Origin: Sphingomonas sp. 8AM
GTDB lineage: Bacteria > Pseudomonadota > Alphaproteobacteria > Sphingomonadales > Sphingomonadaceae
DNA length: 64,000 bases
Reading direction: 5' to 3'
NCBI RefSeq assembly: GCF_902506455.1
Contig: NZ_LR733844.1
Coordinates: 3,372,758 to 3,436,757 of the forward strand
This document shows positions 7,597 through 16,054 of the stretch, one piece after another. The notes below the pieces were generated by a model. That model ran no database searches, was not told where the DNA came from, and saw only the letters and a program-made list of their open reading frames with translations. Position 1 is the first letter of the stretch, and each line of letters opens with the position of its first letter. The translations under genes and the position numbers were made by a program.

Positions 7597-8556
7597 ATGC
7601 GCGCGTTCATCTTTCCCGGTCAGGGCAGTCAGGCGGTCGGCATGGGCGCGGCGCTGGCCGACGCCTCGGCGGTGGCGCGCGAGGTGTTCGGCGAGGTTGA
7701 CGAGGCGCTGGGGCAGAATCTGCGCCGGTTGATGGCGGAGGGGCCGGCTGACGAGTTGACGCTGACCGAGAATGCACAGCCGGCGATCATGGCGAATGCG
7801 ATCGCGACGCTCCGCGTGCTGACGCGCGAGGGCAATGTGCGGCTGGCCGAGAAGGCCGATTATGTCGCCGGTCATTCGCTGGGAGAATATAGCGCCTTGT
7901 GCGCGGCGGAGGCGCTCGACCTCGGCACGACCGCACGGCTGCTGAAGACGCGCGGGCGGGCGATGCAGGCCGCGGTGCCGGTCGGCGAGGGGGCGATGGC
8001 AGCGCTGCTCGGCGCGGATGTCGAGAAGGCGCAGGCGATCGCGGGCGCGGCGGTCGACCTGATCCTGACCGAGACCGGCGAGACGCTGGTGTGCACGGTC
8101 GCCAATGACAACGACCCGTCGCAGGTGGTGATCTCCGGGCATCGCGCCGCGGTGGAGCGCGCGGTGGCGCTGGCCAAGGAGCTGGGCGCGAAGCGGGCGG
8201 TGCTGTTGCCGGTGTCGGCGCCGTTTCATTGTCCGCTGATGGAGGATGCGGCGCGGGTGATGGAGGGCGCGCTGGCGGCGGCCGATCTGCGCGCGCCGCT
8301 GATGCCGGTGTTCGCGAACGTCGACGCGGTGGCGGTGGCCGATCCGGCGACGATCCGACGCTTGCTGGTCGAGCAGGTGACAGGACGGGTGCGGTGGCGC
8401 GAGTCGGTGCTGGCGATGGTCGAGGCGGGGGTGACCGAGTTCGTCGAGTTCGGCGGCAAGGTGCTGTCGCCGATGGTCAAGCGGATCGCGCCGGACGTCG
8501 AGGTGGTGAGCGTGGTGTCGATGGACGATGTCGAGGCGCTGCTGAAGAAGTTTTGA
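7597..8556 (+). CDS. fabD: Malonyl-CoA:ACP S-malonyltransferase
   Basis: The 319-residue enzyme moves malonyl groups from CoA to acyl carrier protein, supplying extender units for fatty-acid synthesis in the cytoplasm. It starts with FIFPGQGSQAVGMG and carries the active-site GHSLGEYSAL, with the nucleophilic Ser at about residue 94. PVSAPFHCPLM holds the catalytic His. A GGAGG ribosome-binding site precedes the ATG. In many bacteria fabG follows directly; here a 26-bp inverted-repeat cassette begins 2 bases after the stop, before fabG. Confidence 0.97.
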   Translation: MRAFIFPGQGSQAVGMGAALADASAVAREVFGEVDEALGQNLRRLMAEGPADELTLTENAQPAIMANAIATLRVLTREGNVRLAEKADYVAGHSLGEYSALCAAEALDLGTTARLLKTRGRAMQAAVPVGEGAMAALLGADVEKAQAIAGAAVDLILTETGETLVCTVANDNDPSQVVISGHRAAVERAVALAKELGAKRAVLLPVSAPFHCPLMEDAARVMEGALAAADLRAPLMPVFANVDAVAVADPATIRRLLVEQVTGRVRWRESVLAMVEAGVTEFVEFGGKVLSPMVKRIAPDVEVVSVVSMDDVEALLKKF

Positions 8557-8558
8557 TC

Positions 8559-8584
8559 TCGCGCAGAGACGCGGAGGCGCAGAG
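8559..8584 (+). repeat. Left arm of 26-bp perfect inverted repeat flanking the GxxExxY cassette
   Basis: The 26 bases at 8559-8584 (beginning TCGCGCAGAGACGCGG) are the exact reverse complement of 8975-9000. The arm starts 2 bases after the fabD stop and ends 5 bases before the GTG start of the GxxExxY gene. Such arms could pair in RNA or DNA to form a long stem with the gene in the loop. Confidence 0.95.
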
Positions 8585-8589
8585 AGGGT

Positions 8590-9026
8590 GTGGCTCGGGA
8601 TATCGACCGGATCAGCGGCGACGTGGTCGATGTGGCGATCAGGCTGCACCGCGACCTTGGCCCGGGCCTGCTTGAGAGTGTGTACGAAACGGTGCTGGCG
8701 GCGAAGCTGGCCCGTATGGGCTACACGGTCGAAACGCAGGTTCCGGTATCTATCCGCTTCGAGGACATGCGGTTCGACAATGCCTTCCGCATCGACCTGT
8801 TGATCGACGAGCGGTTGATCGTCGAGATCAAATCCGTCGAGCGGCGACGGCCGGTCATGCCAAACAATTGCTGACGTACCTTCGGTTGACCGATCGTCCG
8901 GTCGGATTGCTTCTCAATTTCGGCGGAGCAACCCTGAAGGAGGGGATCCGCCGGCTGGTCAACAATCACAACCCCTCTGCGCCTCCGCGTCTCTGCGCGA
9001 ACAATCAATCTGAGCAACAGGAGTAA
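8590..9026 (+). pseudogene. GxxExxY family protein gene, split by a one-base frameshift
   Basis: From GTG 8590 the frame reads a GxxExxY-type protein with the naming motif GLLESVY at about residues 30-36, then FRIDLLIDERLIVEIKSVE. That last segment holds the Asp and Glu-x-Lys of a PD-(D/E)xK nuclease-like core. After PV the frame breaks and stops at 8872-8874 (94 residues). One base on, the expected remainder is intact: AKQLLTYLRLTDRPVGLLLNFGG and onward to a stop at 9024-9026, including residues encoded by the right inverted-repeat arm. A single C missing near 8855-8856 would restore PVHAKQLL. Function is unknown; the gene is inserted between fabD and fabG. A sequencing error or recoding remains possible. 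Confidence 0.88.
8975..9000 (-). repeat. Right arm of 26-bp perfect inverted repeat flanking the GxxExxY cassette
   Basis: Exact reverse complement of 8559-8584. It lies inside the shifted C-terminal reading frame of the GxxExxY gene and so supplies its last residues. It ends 29 bases before the fabG ATG. Confidence 0.95.
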
Positions 9027-9029
9027 CCA

Positions 9030-9773
9030 ATGTTCGACCTTACAGGCATGACCGCGCTGGTGACCGGCGCTTCGGGGGGGATCGGGTCGGCGATCGCGAA
9101 GGGGCTCGCGGCGCAGGGCGCGCGGCTGGCGGTGTCGGGGTCGAACGTCGCCAAGCTGGAGGCTTTCCTCGGTGAGCTGGGTGGTGACGGGCATGTCGCG
9201 GTGCCGTGCGACCTGTCGGATCCCGTGGCGGTCGACGGGCTGGTGCCGCAGGCGGTCGCGGCGCTGGGCGGGCGGATCGACGTGCTCGTCAACAATGCCG
9301 GCGTGACGCGCGACAATCTGGCGATGCGGATGAAGGACGACGAATGGGATCAGGTGATCCGCGTCAACCTGGAGGCCGCGTTCCGGCTGATCCGCGCCGC
9401 GGCCAAGCCGATGATGAAGCAGCGTTTCGGCCGCGTGATCTCGATCACCTCGGTCGTCGGGCAGACCGGCAATCCGGGGCAGGCGAACTACGCCGCGTCG
9501 AAGGCGGGGCTGGTCGGCATGTCCAAGGCGCTGGCGCAGGAACTGGCCAGCCGCAACATCACCGTCAATTGCGTCGCGCCGGGCTTTATCCGCTCGGCGA
9601 TGACCGACGGGCTGCCCGAGGCGCAGAAAACACAGTTGACGGCACGCATTCCCGCGGGTGATCTGGGGACGGGCGAGGACATCGCCGCCGCGGTCGTGTA
9701 TCTTGCGTCGAAAGAGGCCGGCTACGTCACCGGGCAGACCATCCACGTCAACGGCGGGATGGCGATGGTTTGA
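9030..9773 (+). CDS. fabG: 3-oxoacyl-ACP reductase
   Basis: The 247-residue short-chain dehydrogenase performs the first reduction of fatty-acid elongation, using NADPH. It shows TALVTGASGGIGSAIA (cofactor loop), NNAGVTRDN, the catalytic Ser in SITSVVGQTG, and YAASK with Tyr at about 154 and Lys at about 158. The FabG-like ending is GYVTGQTIHVNGGMAM. It starts 3 bases after the stop of the shifted GxxExxY frame, with an ACAGGAG ribosome-binding site. Genes fabD, acpP and fabF on either side confirm the fatty-acid role over a generic SDR. Confidence 0.96.
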   Translation: MFDLTGMTALVTGASGGIGSAIAKGLAAQGARLAVSGSNVAKLEAFLGELGGDGHVAVPCDLSDPVAVDGLVPQAVAALGGRIDVLVNNAGVTRDNLAMRMKDDEWDQVIRVNLEAAFRLIRAAAKPMMKQRFGRVISITSVVGQTGNPGQANYAASKAGLVGMSKALAQELASRNITVNCVAPGFIRSAMTDGLPEAQKTQLTARIPAGDLGTGEDIAAAVVYLASKEAGYVTGQTIHVNGGMAMV

Positions 9774-9882
9774 GCCATCCGCCCGGCAGGTGCTGCACAC
9801 ACGGACTTGTCAGGCGGGTTAACGGGCTCTACCTGCGTTCAGGAAATCTAAATCACCCCCCCAAATCGAAAGAGGGAAAGTT

Positions 9883-10119
9883 ATGAGCGAGACCGCCGAC
9901 CGCGTGAAGAAGATCGTCGTCGAGCATCTCGGCGTCGAAGCCGACAAGGTGACCGAGGACGCCAGCTTCATCGACGATCTGGGCGCGGACAGCCTCGACA
10001 TCGTCGAGCTGGTCATGGCGTTCGAGGAAGAGTTCGGGGTGGAAATCCCGGACGACGCCGCCGAGAAGATCTCGACCGTCAAGGACGCGATCACCTATAT
10101 CGACGAGCACAAGGGCTAA
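9883..10119 (+). CDS. acpP: Acyl carrier protein
   Basis: This is a 78-residue acidic protein with the phosphopantetheine site [10 protein letters not shown]; the modified Ser is at about residue 37. It carries growing acyl chains between the Fab enzymes. Length and acidity are typical. It lies 109 bases after fabG and 165 bases before fabF, so it may have its own promoter; a GAAAG ribosome-binding site precedes the ATG. Confidence 0.98.
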   Translation: MSETADRVKKIVVEHLGVEADKVTEDASFIDDLGADSLDIVELVMAFEEEFGVEIPDDAAEKISTVKDAITYIDEHKG

Positions 10120-10284
10120 GGCCCTGATGCGCCGGGTGGCGGGGCTTCTCGTCCCTGCCGACGCCCGGCCGTCGAACAGATTTGAGCGGCTTCCCGTCCT
10201 TCGCTAGAGGATGGGGAGCCGTTTCGTTTATGAAGACCGCCGGATGCGTGGGAGAGGCGCAAAGGGCGGGAAGAAGGGAAGCCT

Positions 10285-11541
10285 ATGCGTCGCGTCGTCG
10301 TCACCGGACTTGGCCTCGTCACCCCGCTCGGGGCGGACGTGGAAACCGCCTGGGCGAACCTGATTGCCGGGAAATCGGGCGCCGGCCCGATCACGCGCTT
10401 CGACACCACCGGGCAGAAGTGCCTGATCGCGTGCGAGGTGAAGCCGAAGGACCATGAATATGGCTTCGATCCCGACAAGCGCGTGGACCACAAGGTCCAG
10501 CGGCAGGTCGACCCGTTCATCATCTATGGCATCGATGCCGCGGGGCAGGCGCTGGAAGACGCCGGGCTGACCGAGATGGACGAGGAGATGCGGATGCGCG
10601 CGGGCGTGTCGATCGGATCGGGGATCGGTGGCTTGCCGGGGATCGAGATCGAATCGGTCAACCTCCACGAGCGCGGTCCGGGCCGTGTGAGTCCGCATTT
10701 CGTCCACGGTCGCCTCATCAACCTGATTTCGGGTCAGGTTTCGATCAAATACGGCTTGATGGGGCCGAATCACGCGGTCGTCACCGCCTGCTCGACCGGT
10801 GCGCATTCGATCGGCGACGCGGCGCGGATGATCCGCGACGACGATGCCGACATCATGCTGGCGGGCGGGGCGGAGAGCACGGTCAACCCGCTTGGCGTCG
10901 CTGGCTTCGCACAGGCGCGTGCGCTCAATTGCAGCATGAACGATCGGCCCGAACAGGCCAGCCGGCCGTATGACAAGGACCGCGACGGCTTCGTGATGGG
11001 CGAGGGCGCGGGCGTGATCGTGCTCGAGGAATATGAGCACGCCAAGGCGCGCGGCGCGAAAATCTATGCCGAGGTGGTCGGTTACGGCCTGTCGGGCGAC
11101 GCCTATCACGTCACCGCGCCGCATCCCGAGGGTAAGGGTGCGGAACTGGCGATGCGGATGGCGCTGCGCAAGGCGGGGATGACCCCGGCGGACATCGATT
11201 ACATCAACGCGCACGGCACCTCGACGATGGCCGACACGATCGAGCTGGCGGCGGCAAAGCGCGTGTTCGGCGACGATCTGTCGGGCGCGTCGATGTCGAG
11301 CACCAAGTCGGCGATCGGGCATCTGCTCGGCGGCGCGGGCGCGGTGGAGAGCATCTTCTGCATTCTCGCGATGCGCGACCAGATCGTGCCACCGACGCTC
11401 AACCTCGACAATCCCGACGAGGGCACCGAGGGCGTCGATCTCGTCCCGCATCATGCCAGGAAGCGGCCGGTGCGCGCGGTGCTGAACAATTCGTTTGGCT
11501 TCGGCGGCACCAACGCTTCGCTGGTGATGAAGGCGGTCTGA
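10285..11541 (+). CDS. fabF: 3-oxoacyl-ACP synthase II
   Basis: This 418-residue condensing enzyme extends acyl-ACP with malonyl-ACP. The catalytic triad is visible: Cys at about 169 in TACSTGAHS, His in NAHGTSTMADTIE and His in KSAIGHLLGGAG. The protein starts RRVVVTGLGLVTPLG and ends FGFGGTNASLVM, both typical. It follows acpP, the usual order, and mltG begins 10 bases after its stop, the common fabF-mltG arrangement. Confidence 0.97.
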   Translation: MRRVVVTGLGLVTPLGADVETAWANLIAGKSGAGPITRFDTTGQKCLIACEVKPKDHEYGFDPDKRVDHKVQRQVDPFIIYGIDAAGQALEDAGLTEMDEEMRMRAGVSIGSGIGGLPGIEIESVNLHERGPGRVSPHFVHGRLINLISGQVSIKYGLMGPNHAVVTACSTGAHSIGDAARMIRDDDADIMLAGGAESTVNPLGVAGFAQARALNCSMNDRPEQASRPYDKDRDGFVMGEGAGVIVLEEYEHAKARGAKIYAEVVGYGLSGDAYHVTAPHPEGKGAELAMRMALRKAGMTPADIDYINAHGTSTMADTIELAAAKRVFGDDLSGASMSSTKSAIGHLLGGAGAVESIFCILAMRDQIVPPTLNLDNPDEGTEGVDLVPHHARKRPVRAVLNNSFGFGGTNASLVMKAV

Positions 11542-11551
11542 GGCTAGGACC

Positions 11552-12520
11552 ATGCGCAGGCTCGGCTGCTTTGCCCTTGTCGCCGGCCTGCTGTTGGTCG
11601 CAGCCGGCTTCTGGGTCGGATATGGCTGGAAGGGTGCGGGGCCGTTGCCGCGCGCCGCCAATGTCGGGATCGCCGAAGGGTCGAGCCTCGCTGCTGCGGC
11701 GCGGACACTGGAAAAGGCCGGGGTGATCGCCTCGGCGCGCCGCTTCCGCGTGCAGGCGCGGCTCTTCGCGTCGGGCGCGCCGATCAAGGCGGGCGAATAT
11801 GCGTTCCCCGAACATGCCAGCGCCGCGCAGGTGCTCGCGATCCTGCAGGGCGGCAAGGCCGTGCAGCGGCTGGTGGTGGTCCCCGAGGGGCTGCCGTCGG
11901 TGATGGTGCGCGACGCGCTGATGAAAGCCGAGACGCTGACCGGCGACGTCAACGTACCCGCGGAAGGCTCGGTGCTGCCCGATGGCTATGCCTTCGAACG
12001 CGGCGAGCCACGCGCGGCGGTGCTCGCGCGGATGCAGGCGGCGATGCGGAAGTATCTTGCAGCGGCGTGGAAGACGCGCAAGCCGGGGGCGGTCGTGACG
12101 ACGCCGGCGCAGGCGATCATCCTCGCCTCGATCGTCGAGAAGGAAACCGCCAAGCCCGAGGAGCGGCGGACGGTGGCGGCGGTCTACGGCAACCGGCTGC
12201 GGCTCGGGATGCCGCTGCAGGCTGATCCGACCGTTATTTATCCGATCACCAGGGGGCGGCCGCTGGGCCGGCGTATCCGGCAATCGGAACTGCGCGCAAA
12301 GAACGGATATAATACGTATGCGGAGACGGGGCTGCCGGCCGGGCCGATCGCCAATCCGGGACGGCTGTCGATCGATGCGGTGCTGAACCCGGCCGAGACG
12401 AAGGCGCTGTATTTCGTCGCGGACGGAAGCGGCGGGCACGTCTTCGCGGATACGCTGGCCGAGCATAATGCCAATGTGAAGAAATGGTACGCGATCCGTC
12501 ACGCGCGCGGGGAAATGTAG
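11552..12520 (+). CDS. mltG: Endolytic murein transglycosylase MltG (YceG-like)
   Basis: The 322-residue protein has one N-terminal membrane anchor (residues about 5-24) and a periplasmic LysM-like and catalytic region. The signature ILASIVEKETAKPEERRTVA contains the probable catalytic Glu at about residue 196. LGMPLQADPTVIYP and YNTYAETGLPAGPIANPG follow, both diagnostic for the family. It cuts new glycan strands to set peptidoglycan chain length. It sits 10 bases after fabF, so the two are likely co-transcribed. Confidence 0.95.
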   Translation: MRRLGCFALVAGLLLVAAGFWVGYGWKGAGPLPRAANVGIAEGSSLAAAARTLEKAGVIASARRFRVQARLFASGAPIKAGEYAFPEHASAAQVLAILQGGKAVQRLVVVPEGLPSVMVRDALMKAETLTGDVNVPAEGSVLPDGYAFERGEPRAAVLARMQAAMRKYLAAAWKTRKPGAVVTTPAQAIILASIVEKETAKPEERRTVAAVYGNRLRLGMPLQADPTVIYPITRGRPLGRRIRQSELRAKNGYNTYAETGLPAGPIANPGRLSIDAVLNPAETKALYFVADGSGGHVFADTLAEHNANVKKWYAIRHARGEM

Positions 12521-12603
12521 GCGGACCGCTTACCGGCAATGTGACTCGCCGACCCACGCCGCGGTGCTGGCCTTTTCGGCGCACGCGCGTGTAAGGCGTC
12601 GGA

Positions 12604-13929
12604 ATGGCGCAGCAAACTTCATCGCGGCACGGGCGGTTCGGCTGGACGCCCGCGCGGATGCGGGCGTTGCTCCGGTCGCAGCGCCCGCGCGCACGGCGGT
12701 TGCGCGCGCGGCTCGCGATTCTTGCCGGGGCAGTGGCGATCGGGCTGGCGGCGACCGTCTTCGCGCTGGCGGCGGATGCGTGCGGCGAGCTTTTTGCCGG
12801 CTTCGCGCGGCAGCATCGCTGGGTGCCGATGATCACGACTCCGCTGACCTTCGGCGCTTTGGTGTGGCTGACGCGGCGCTACGTGCCGCTGGCGCGCGGG
12901 TCCGGCATCCCGCAAGTGATGGCGGCGCAGGCCGATCCCGAGGCGGCGACGCGCTCGCTGGTGTCGCTGCCGACGGTGATCGGCAAGGCGGCGCTGACGC
13001 TCGCCGCGGTGCTGGCGGGGGCGTCGGTGGGGCGCGAGGGGCCGACCGTGCAGATCGCCGCGGCGATCATGGGGCTGACGCACCGCATCCTGCGCGTCCC
13101 GCTGCGCGCGGGCGTGCTGATCGCGGGCGGCGCGGCCGGGGTGGCGGCGGCGTTCAATACGCCATTGGCCGGGTTGCTGTTCGCCATCGAGGAACTCGCC
13201 GCCGCCTATGAGCAGAAGGTGACGTTGCTGGTGGTCGGCGCGATCGTCATCGCGGGGATGGTCGCGCAGTCGGTGCAGGGCGACTATCTCTATTTCGGTC
13301 TGGTCGGCGCGCACATGCCGATCGGATCGGCGCTGGTCGTCGCCGGAGCGGCGGGGCTGGTCGGCGGGCTGGCGGGCGGGGCGTTCGCGCGCGCGATGCT
13401 GGCGCTGGCCGGCGGCGTGCATCCCGTGGCAGCGTGGAGCAAGCGGCGCCCGGTGTGGTTTGCGGTCGGATGCGGCGTGGTGGTCGCGGCGCTGGGGTGC
13501 GGGACGGGGCTGACCTGGGGCACCGGCTATAGCGCGGCGCGGGCGATGATCGGCGGGGTCGACGCGCCGCTGTGGTTCGGCCCGGCCAAGCTGCTGGCGA
13601 CGCTGGCGACCGCGGTGGCAGGGTTGCCGGGCGGGATCTTCGCGCCATCGCTGGCGGTCGGCGCGGGGGTCGGCAACCTGCTGCGGCCGCTGTTCGCCGA
13701 CTCACCGGCGTCGGCGGTCGTGATTCTCGGCATGGTCGGCTATTTCACCGGGGTTGTCCGGGCGCCCTTGACCGCGGTCATCATCCTGGCGGAGACCACC
13801 GGAAGCCGCGGGCTGATGCTGCCGATGTTCGCGACCGCGTTTGTCGCAGATGGTGCCAGCCAGTCCATTTGCCGCGAGAAATTGTACCACGGCCTTGCGC
13901 GAACCTTCGCGGTATCGTCCAACAAATAG
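12604..13929 (+). CDS. ClC-family chloride/proton antiporter
   Basis: The 441-residue inner-membrane protein has about ten or more hydrophobic segments and the three ClC selectivity-filter motifs: GSGIP, GREGP (the gating Glu at about residue 145) and GGIFAPSLAVGAG. The EE pair after the second filter region (LLFAIEELA) corresponds to the internal proton-path Glu, so an H+/Cl- exchanger is more likely than a passive channel. There is no C-terminal CBS pair. The first 35 residues are very basic. It is separated from mltG by 83 bases and may be independent. Confidence 0.92.
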   Translation: MAQQTSSRHGRFGWTPARMRALLRSQRPRARRLRARLAILAGAVAIGLAATVFALAADACGELFAGFARQHRWVPMITTPLTFGALVWLTRRYVPLARGSGIPQVMAAQADPEAATRSLVSLPTVIGKAALTLAAVLAGASVGREGPTVQIAAAIMGLTHRILRVPLRAGVLIAGGAAGVAAAFNTPLAGLLFAIEELAAAYEQKVTLLVVGAIVIAGMVAQSVQGDYLYFGLVGAHMPIGSALVVAGAAGLVGGLAGGAFARAMLALAGGVHPVAAWSKRRPVWFAVGCGVVVAALGCGTGLTWGTGYSAARAMIGGVDAPLWFGPAKLLATLATAVAGLPGGIFAPSLAVGAGVGNLLRPLFADSPASAVVILGMVGYFTGVVRAPLTAVIILAETTGSRGLMLPMFATAFVADGASQSICREKLYHGLARTFAVSSNK

Positions 13930-13930
13930 C

Positions 13931-13960
13931 TTGGTAACCCACAGTTTATATCGTATACGA
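13931..13960 (+). promoter_or_regulatory. Promoter and GntR/FadR-type operator of the hydroxyproline operon
   Basis: A perfect 10-bp palindrome TCGTATACGA (13951-13960) fits the half-site pattern of FadR-subfamily GntR regulators (TnGTA/TACnA, from memory). It lies over the likely -10 (TATACG, 13954-13959), which is 17 bases from a possible -35 (TTGGTA, 13931-13936). A FadR-type regulator is encoded five genes downstream at 18837. A related box sits at 30961-30970. Confidence 0.6.
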
Positions 13961-13983
13961 ACCTCATCATTCAGGAGGACGAT

Positions 13984-14907
13984 GTGGTTTCTGGTTCGAG
14001 CATGTGGACGGGCGTCTATCCCGCAGCAACGACGCAGTTCGCGGCTGATGGTTCGGTGGACATCGACGCGACGCAGCGCGGGTTGGTGGCGTTGGTCGAG
14101 GACGGCGTCGACGGGCTGATCCTGCTCGGCACGTGCGGGGAGAACAACTCGCTCGACGTCGACGAGAAGCATGCCGTGCTGCGCGCCGGCGTCGAGGCGG
14201 TCGGCGGGCGCGTGCCGCTGGTGTGCGGCGTGTCCGAGTTCACGACGCGCCGCGCGGCGGCGTTCGCGAAGGAGGTCGAGGACATCGGCGTCGACGCGCT
14301 GATGCTGCTCCCCGCAATGGTCTATGTCCCGACGCCGAACGAACTGGCGACGCATTTCCGCACCGTCGCCGAGGCGACCGGGCTGCCGATCATGCTCTAC
14401 AACAACCCGCCTGCGTACCGCGTGTCGGTCGACTTCAACACGCTCGAACTGCTGGAGCCGGTCAAGAACATCGTCGCGGTCAAGGAAAGCGCGCCCGATC
14501 CGCGCCGCTTCACCGACGTCATCAATCGCTTCGGCGACCGCTATATCGTAATGGCGGGGCTGGACGATGTCGCGCTGGAGGGCATGCTGCTCGGCGCGAG
14601 CGGCTGGGTCTCGGGGCTGACCAGCGCGTTCCCGAAGGAATCGGTGGCGCTGATCGCGGCGGTCGATCGCGGCGACTGGGAAGAGGCGCGGCGCATCTAT
14701 CGCTGGTTCATGCCGCTGCTGCATCTCGATGCCGAGCATGATCTGGTCCAGTCGATCAAGCTGGCCGAGGAGATCATGGGGCGCGGGTCGGAGCGCGTGC
14801 GCCTGCCGCGTCTGCCGCTGGACGGCGCGCGTCGTGCCGAGGTGATTGCGATGGTCGAGAAATGCGCGGCGACGCGCCCGATCCTCAAGGAAGCAGTCGC
14901 GGCCTGA
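13984..14907 (+). CDS. DHDPS-family lyase, probable 1-pyrroline-4-hydroxy-2-carboxylate deaminase
   Basis: The 307-residue protein belongs to the dihydrodipicolinate synthase/N-acetylneuraminate lyase family. LLGTCGENNSL, the Tyr at about 139 (MLYNNPPAY) and the Schiff-base Lys at about 167 (IVAVKES) are all present. Its neighbours (4-hydroxyproline epimerase overlapping by one base, D-amino-acid dehydrogenase, permease, GntR) point to the deaminase of hydroxyproline breakdown rather than lysine synthesis. That enzyme makes alpha-ketoglutarate semialdehyde and ammonia. The start is GTG with AGGAGG five bases upstream; an in-frame ATG at 14002 is the alternative. First gene of the operon. Confidence 0.85.
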   Translation: MVSGSSMWTGVYPAATTQFAADGSVDIDATQRGLVALVEDGVDGLILLGTCGENNSLDVDEKHAVLRAGVEAVGGRVPLVCGVSEFTTRRAAAFAKEVEDIGVDALMLLPAMVYVPTPNELATHFRTVAEATGLPIMLYNNPPAYRVSVDFNTLELLEPVKNIVAVKESAPDPRRFTDVINRFGDRYIVMAGLDDVALEGMLLGASGWVSGLTSAFPKESVALIAAVDRGDWEEARRIYRWFMPLLHLDAEHDLVQSIKLAEEIMGRGSERVRLPRLPLDGARRAEVIAMVEKCAATRPILKEAVAA

Positions 14908-15902
14908 TGCGCCACACTTTCTTCTGCATCGACGGCCACACGGCGGGCAATCCCGTCCGTCTGGTGGCCGGGGGCGCCCCGCTGCTGCGGGGTGCCAGCA
15001 TGGCGGAGCGGCGGCAGGATTTCCTGGCGCGGTTCGACTGGATCCGCACCGGCTTGTGCTTCGAGCCGCGCGGGCACGACATGATGTCGGGCGGGTTCCT
15101 GTACCCGCCATGCGGCGATGCGGATGCGGCGATCCTGTTCATCGAGACGTCCGGGTGCCTGCCGATGTGCGGGCACGGGACGATCGGGATGATCACCTTC
15201 GGGCTGGAGAACGGCCTGATCACCCCGCGCGAGCCGGGACGCCTGCGCGTCGAGGTGCCTGCCGGGGTGATCGACATCGATTATGTCGCGGATGGCGACC
15301 GCGTGCGCTCGGTCAAGATCCGCAACGTGCCTGCCTATCTGGCGACGCAGGGATTGCGGATCGATGTGCCGGGGTTCGGCCCGCTGTCGATCGACGTCGC
15401 CTATGGCGGCAATTATTATGCGATCATCGAGCCGCAGGGTGCGTACACCGGGCTCGATGATCTCGGCGCGGCGCGGATCGTCGAGCTGAGCCGGACGGTC
15501 CGTGAACTGGTGCGCGCGGTCTATGAGCCGGTTCATCCGCTCGAGCCGACGATCCGCGGTGTCAGCCATGTGCTATGGGCGGACAAGCCGAAGGGCGAGG
15601 GCGCGGACGGGCGCAACGCGGTGTTCTATGGCGAGCGCGCGATCGATCGCAGTCCGTGTGGCACCGGCACCTCGGCGCGGCTTGCGCATCTTGCGGCGAC
15701 CGGGCGGCTGAAGGTCGGCGACCGGTTCGTGCACGAAAGCTACATCGGCAGCCGCTTCATCGGGCGGGTCGAGGCGGAAACGACGATCGGCGAGCAGCCG
15801 GCGATCGTGCCGTCGATCGAAGGCTCGGCGATCGCGACGGGGTTCAACACGATCTGGATCGATCGTGAGGATCCGTTCTGGGGCGGGTTCACGGTGGTGT
15901 GA
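14907..15902 (+). CDS. 4-hydroxyproline 2-epimerase (proline racemase family)
   Basis: This 331-residue enzyme should convert trans-4-hydroxy-L-proline to cis-4-hydroxy-D-proline. The two catalytic bases of the family are both cysteines: Cys88 in LPMCGHGTIG and Cys251 in DRSPCGTGTSA. Cys at the second site separates racemases/epimerases from trans-3-hydroxyproline dehydratases, which have Thr there. The N-terminus (FFCIDGHTAGNPVR) is typical. The start shares one base with the upstream stop (TGATG), showing tight coupling to the deaminase gene. A palindromic repeat separates it from the permease. Confidence 0.93.
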   Translation: MRHTFFCIDGHTAGNPVRLVAGGAPLLRGASMAERRQDFLARFDWIRTGLCFEPRGHDMMSGGFLYPPCGDADAAILFIETSGCLPMCGHGTIGMITFGLENGLITPREPGRLRVEVPAGVIDIDYVADGDRVRSVKIRNVPAYLATQGLRIDVPGFGPLSIDVAYGGNYYAIIEPQGAYTGLDDLGAARIVELSRTVRELVRAVYEPVHPLEPTIRGVSHVLWADKPKGEGADGRNAVFYGERAIDRSPCGTGTSARLAHLAATGRLKVGDRFVHESYIGSRFIGRVEAETTIGEQPAIVPSIEGSAIATGFNTIWIDREDPFWGGFTVV

Positions 15903-15916
15903 TCGCCGCTACCCTC

Positions 15917-16010
15917 CGTCATTCCCGCGAAGGCGGGAATCCAGACGCGCTGGTCTTCGCAAATGCCGAAAGGTCAGAGGTTCTGGATCCCCGCCTGCGC
16001 GGGGATGACG
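15917..16010. repeat. Palindromic intergenic repeat, type C (CGTCATTCCCGCG...)
   Basis: The element starts CGTCATTCCCGCGAAGGCGG and ends in the near complement GCCTGCGCGGGGATGACG. Each end is itself a small hairpin, with AATCCAGA and TCTGGATC internal matches. A related copy is at 53670-53765. It lies inside the hydroxyproline operon, between the epimerase and permease genes. Confidence 0.85.
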
Positions 16011-16054
16011 ACAGAGGGAAGGTGAACGGTAAATAACAAACAGGGGAGAGGCAT

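Noticed and set aside
8559..9000. The inverted-repeat pair as ends of a normal DDE-transposon
   Set aside because: The only gene between them is a 130-residue-class GxxExxY protein without a transposase domain, and no target-site duplication could be confirmed at the outer ends.
13984..14907. Calling the DHDPS-family gene dapA (lysine biosynthesis)
   Set aside because: It overlaps a 4-hydroxyproline epimerase gene and sits with a D-amino-acid dehydrogenase, permease and GntR gene, which is the layout of hydroxyproline degradation.
14907..15902. Calling the racemase-family gene a trans-3-hydroxyproline dehydratase
   Set aside because: Both catalytic positions are Cys (88 and 251); dehydratases carry Thr at the second one.
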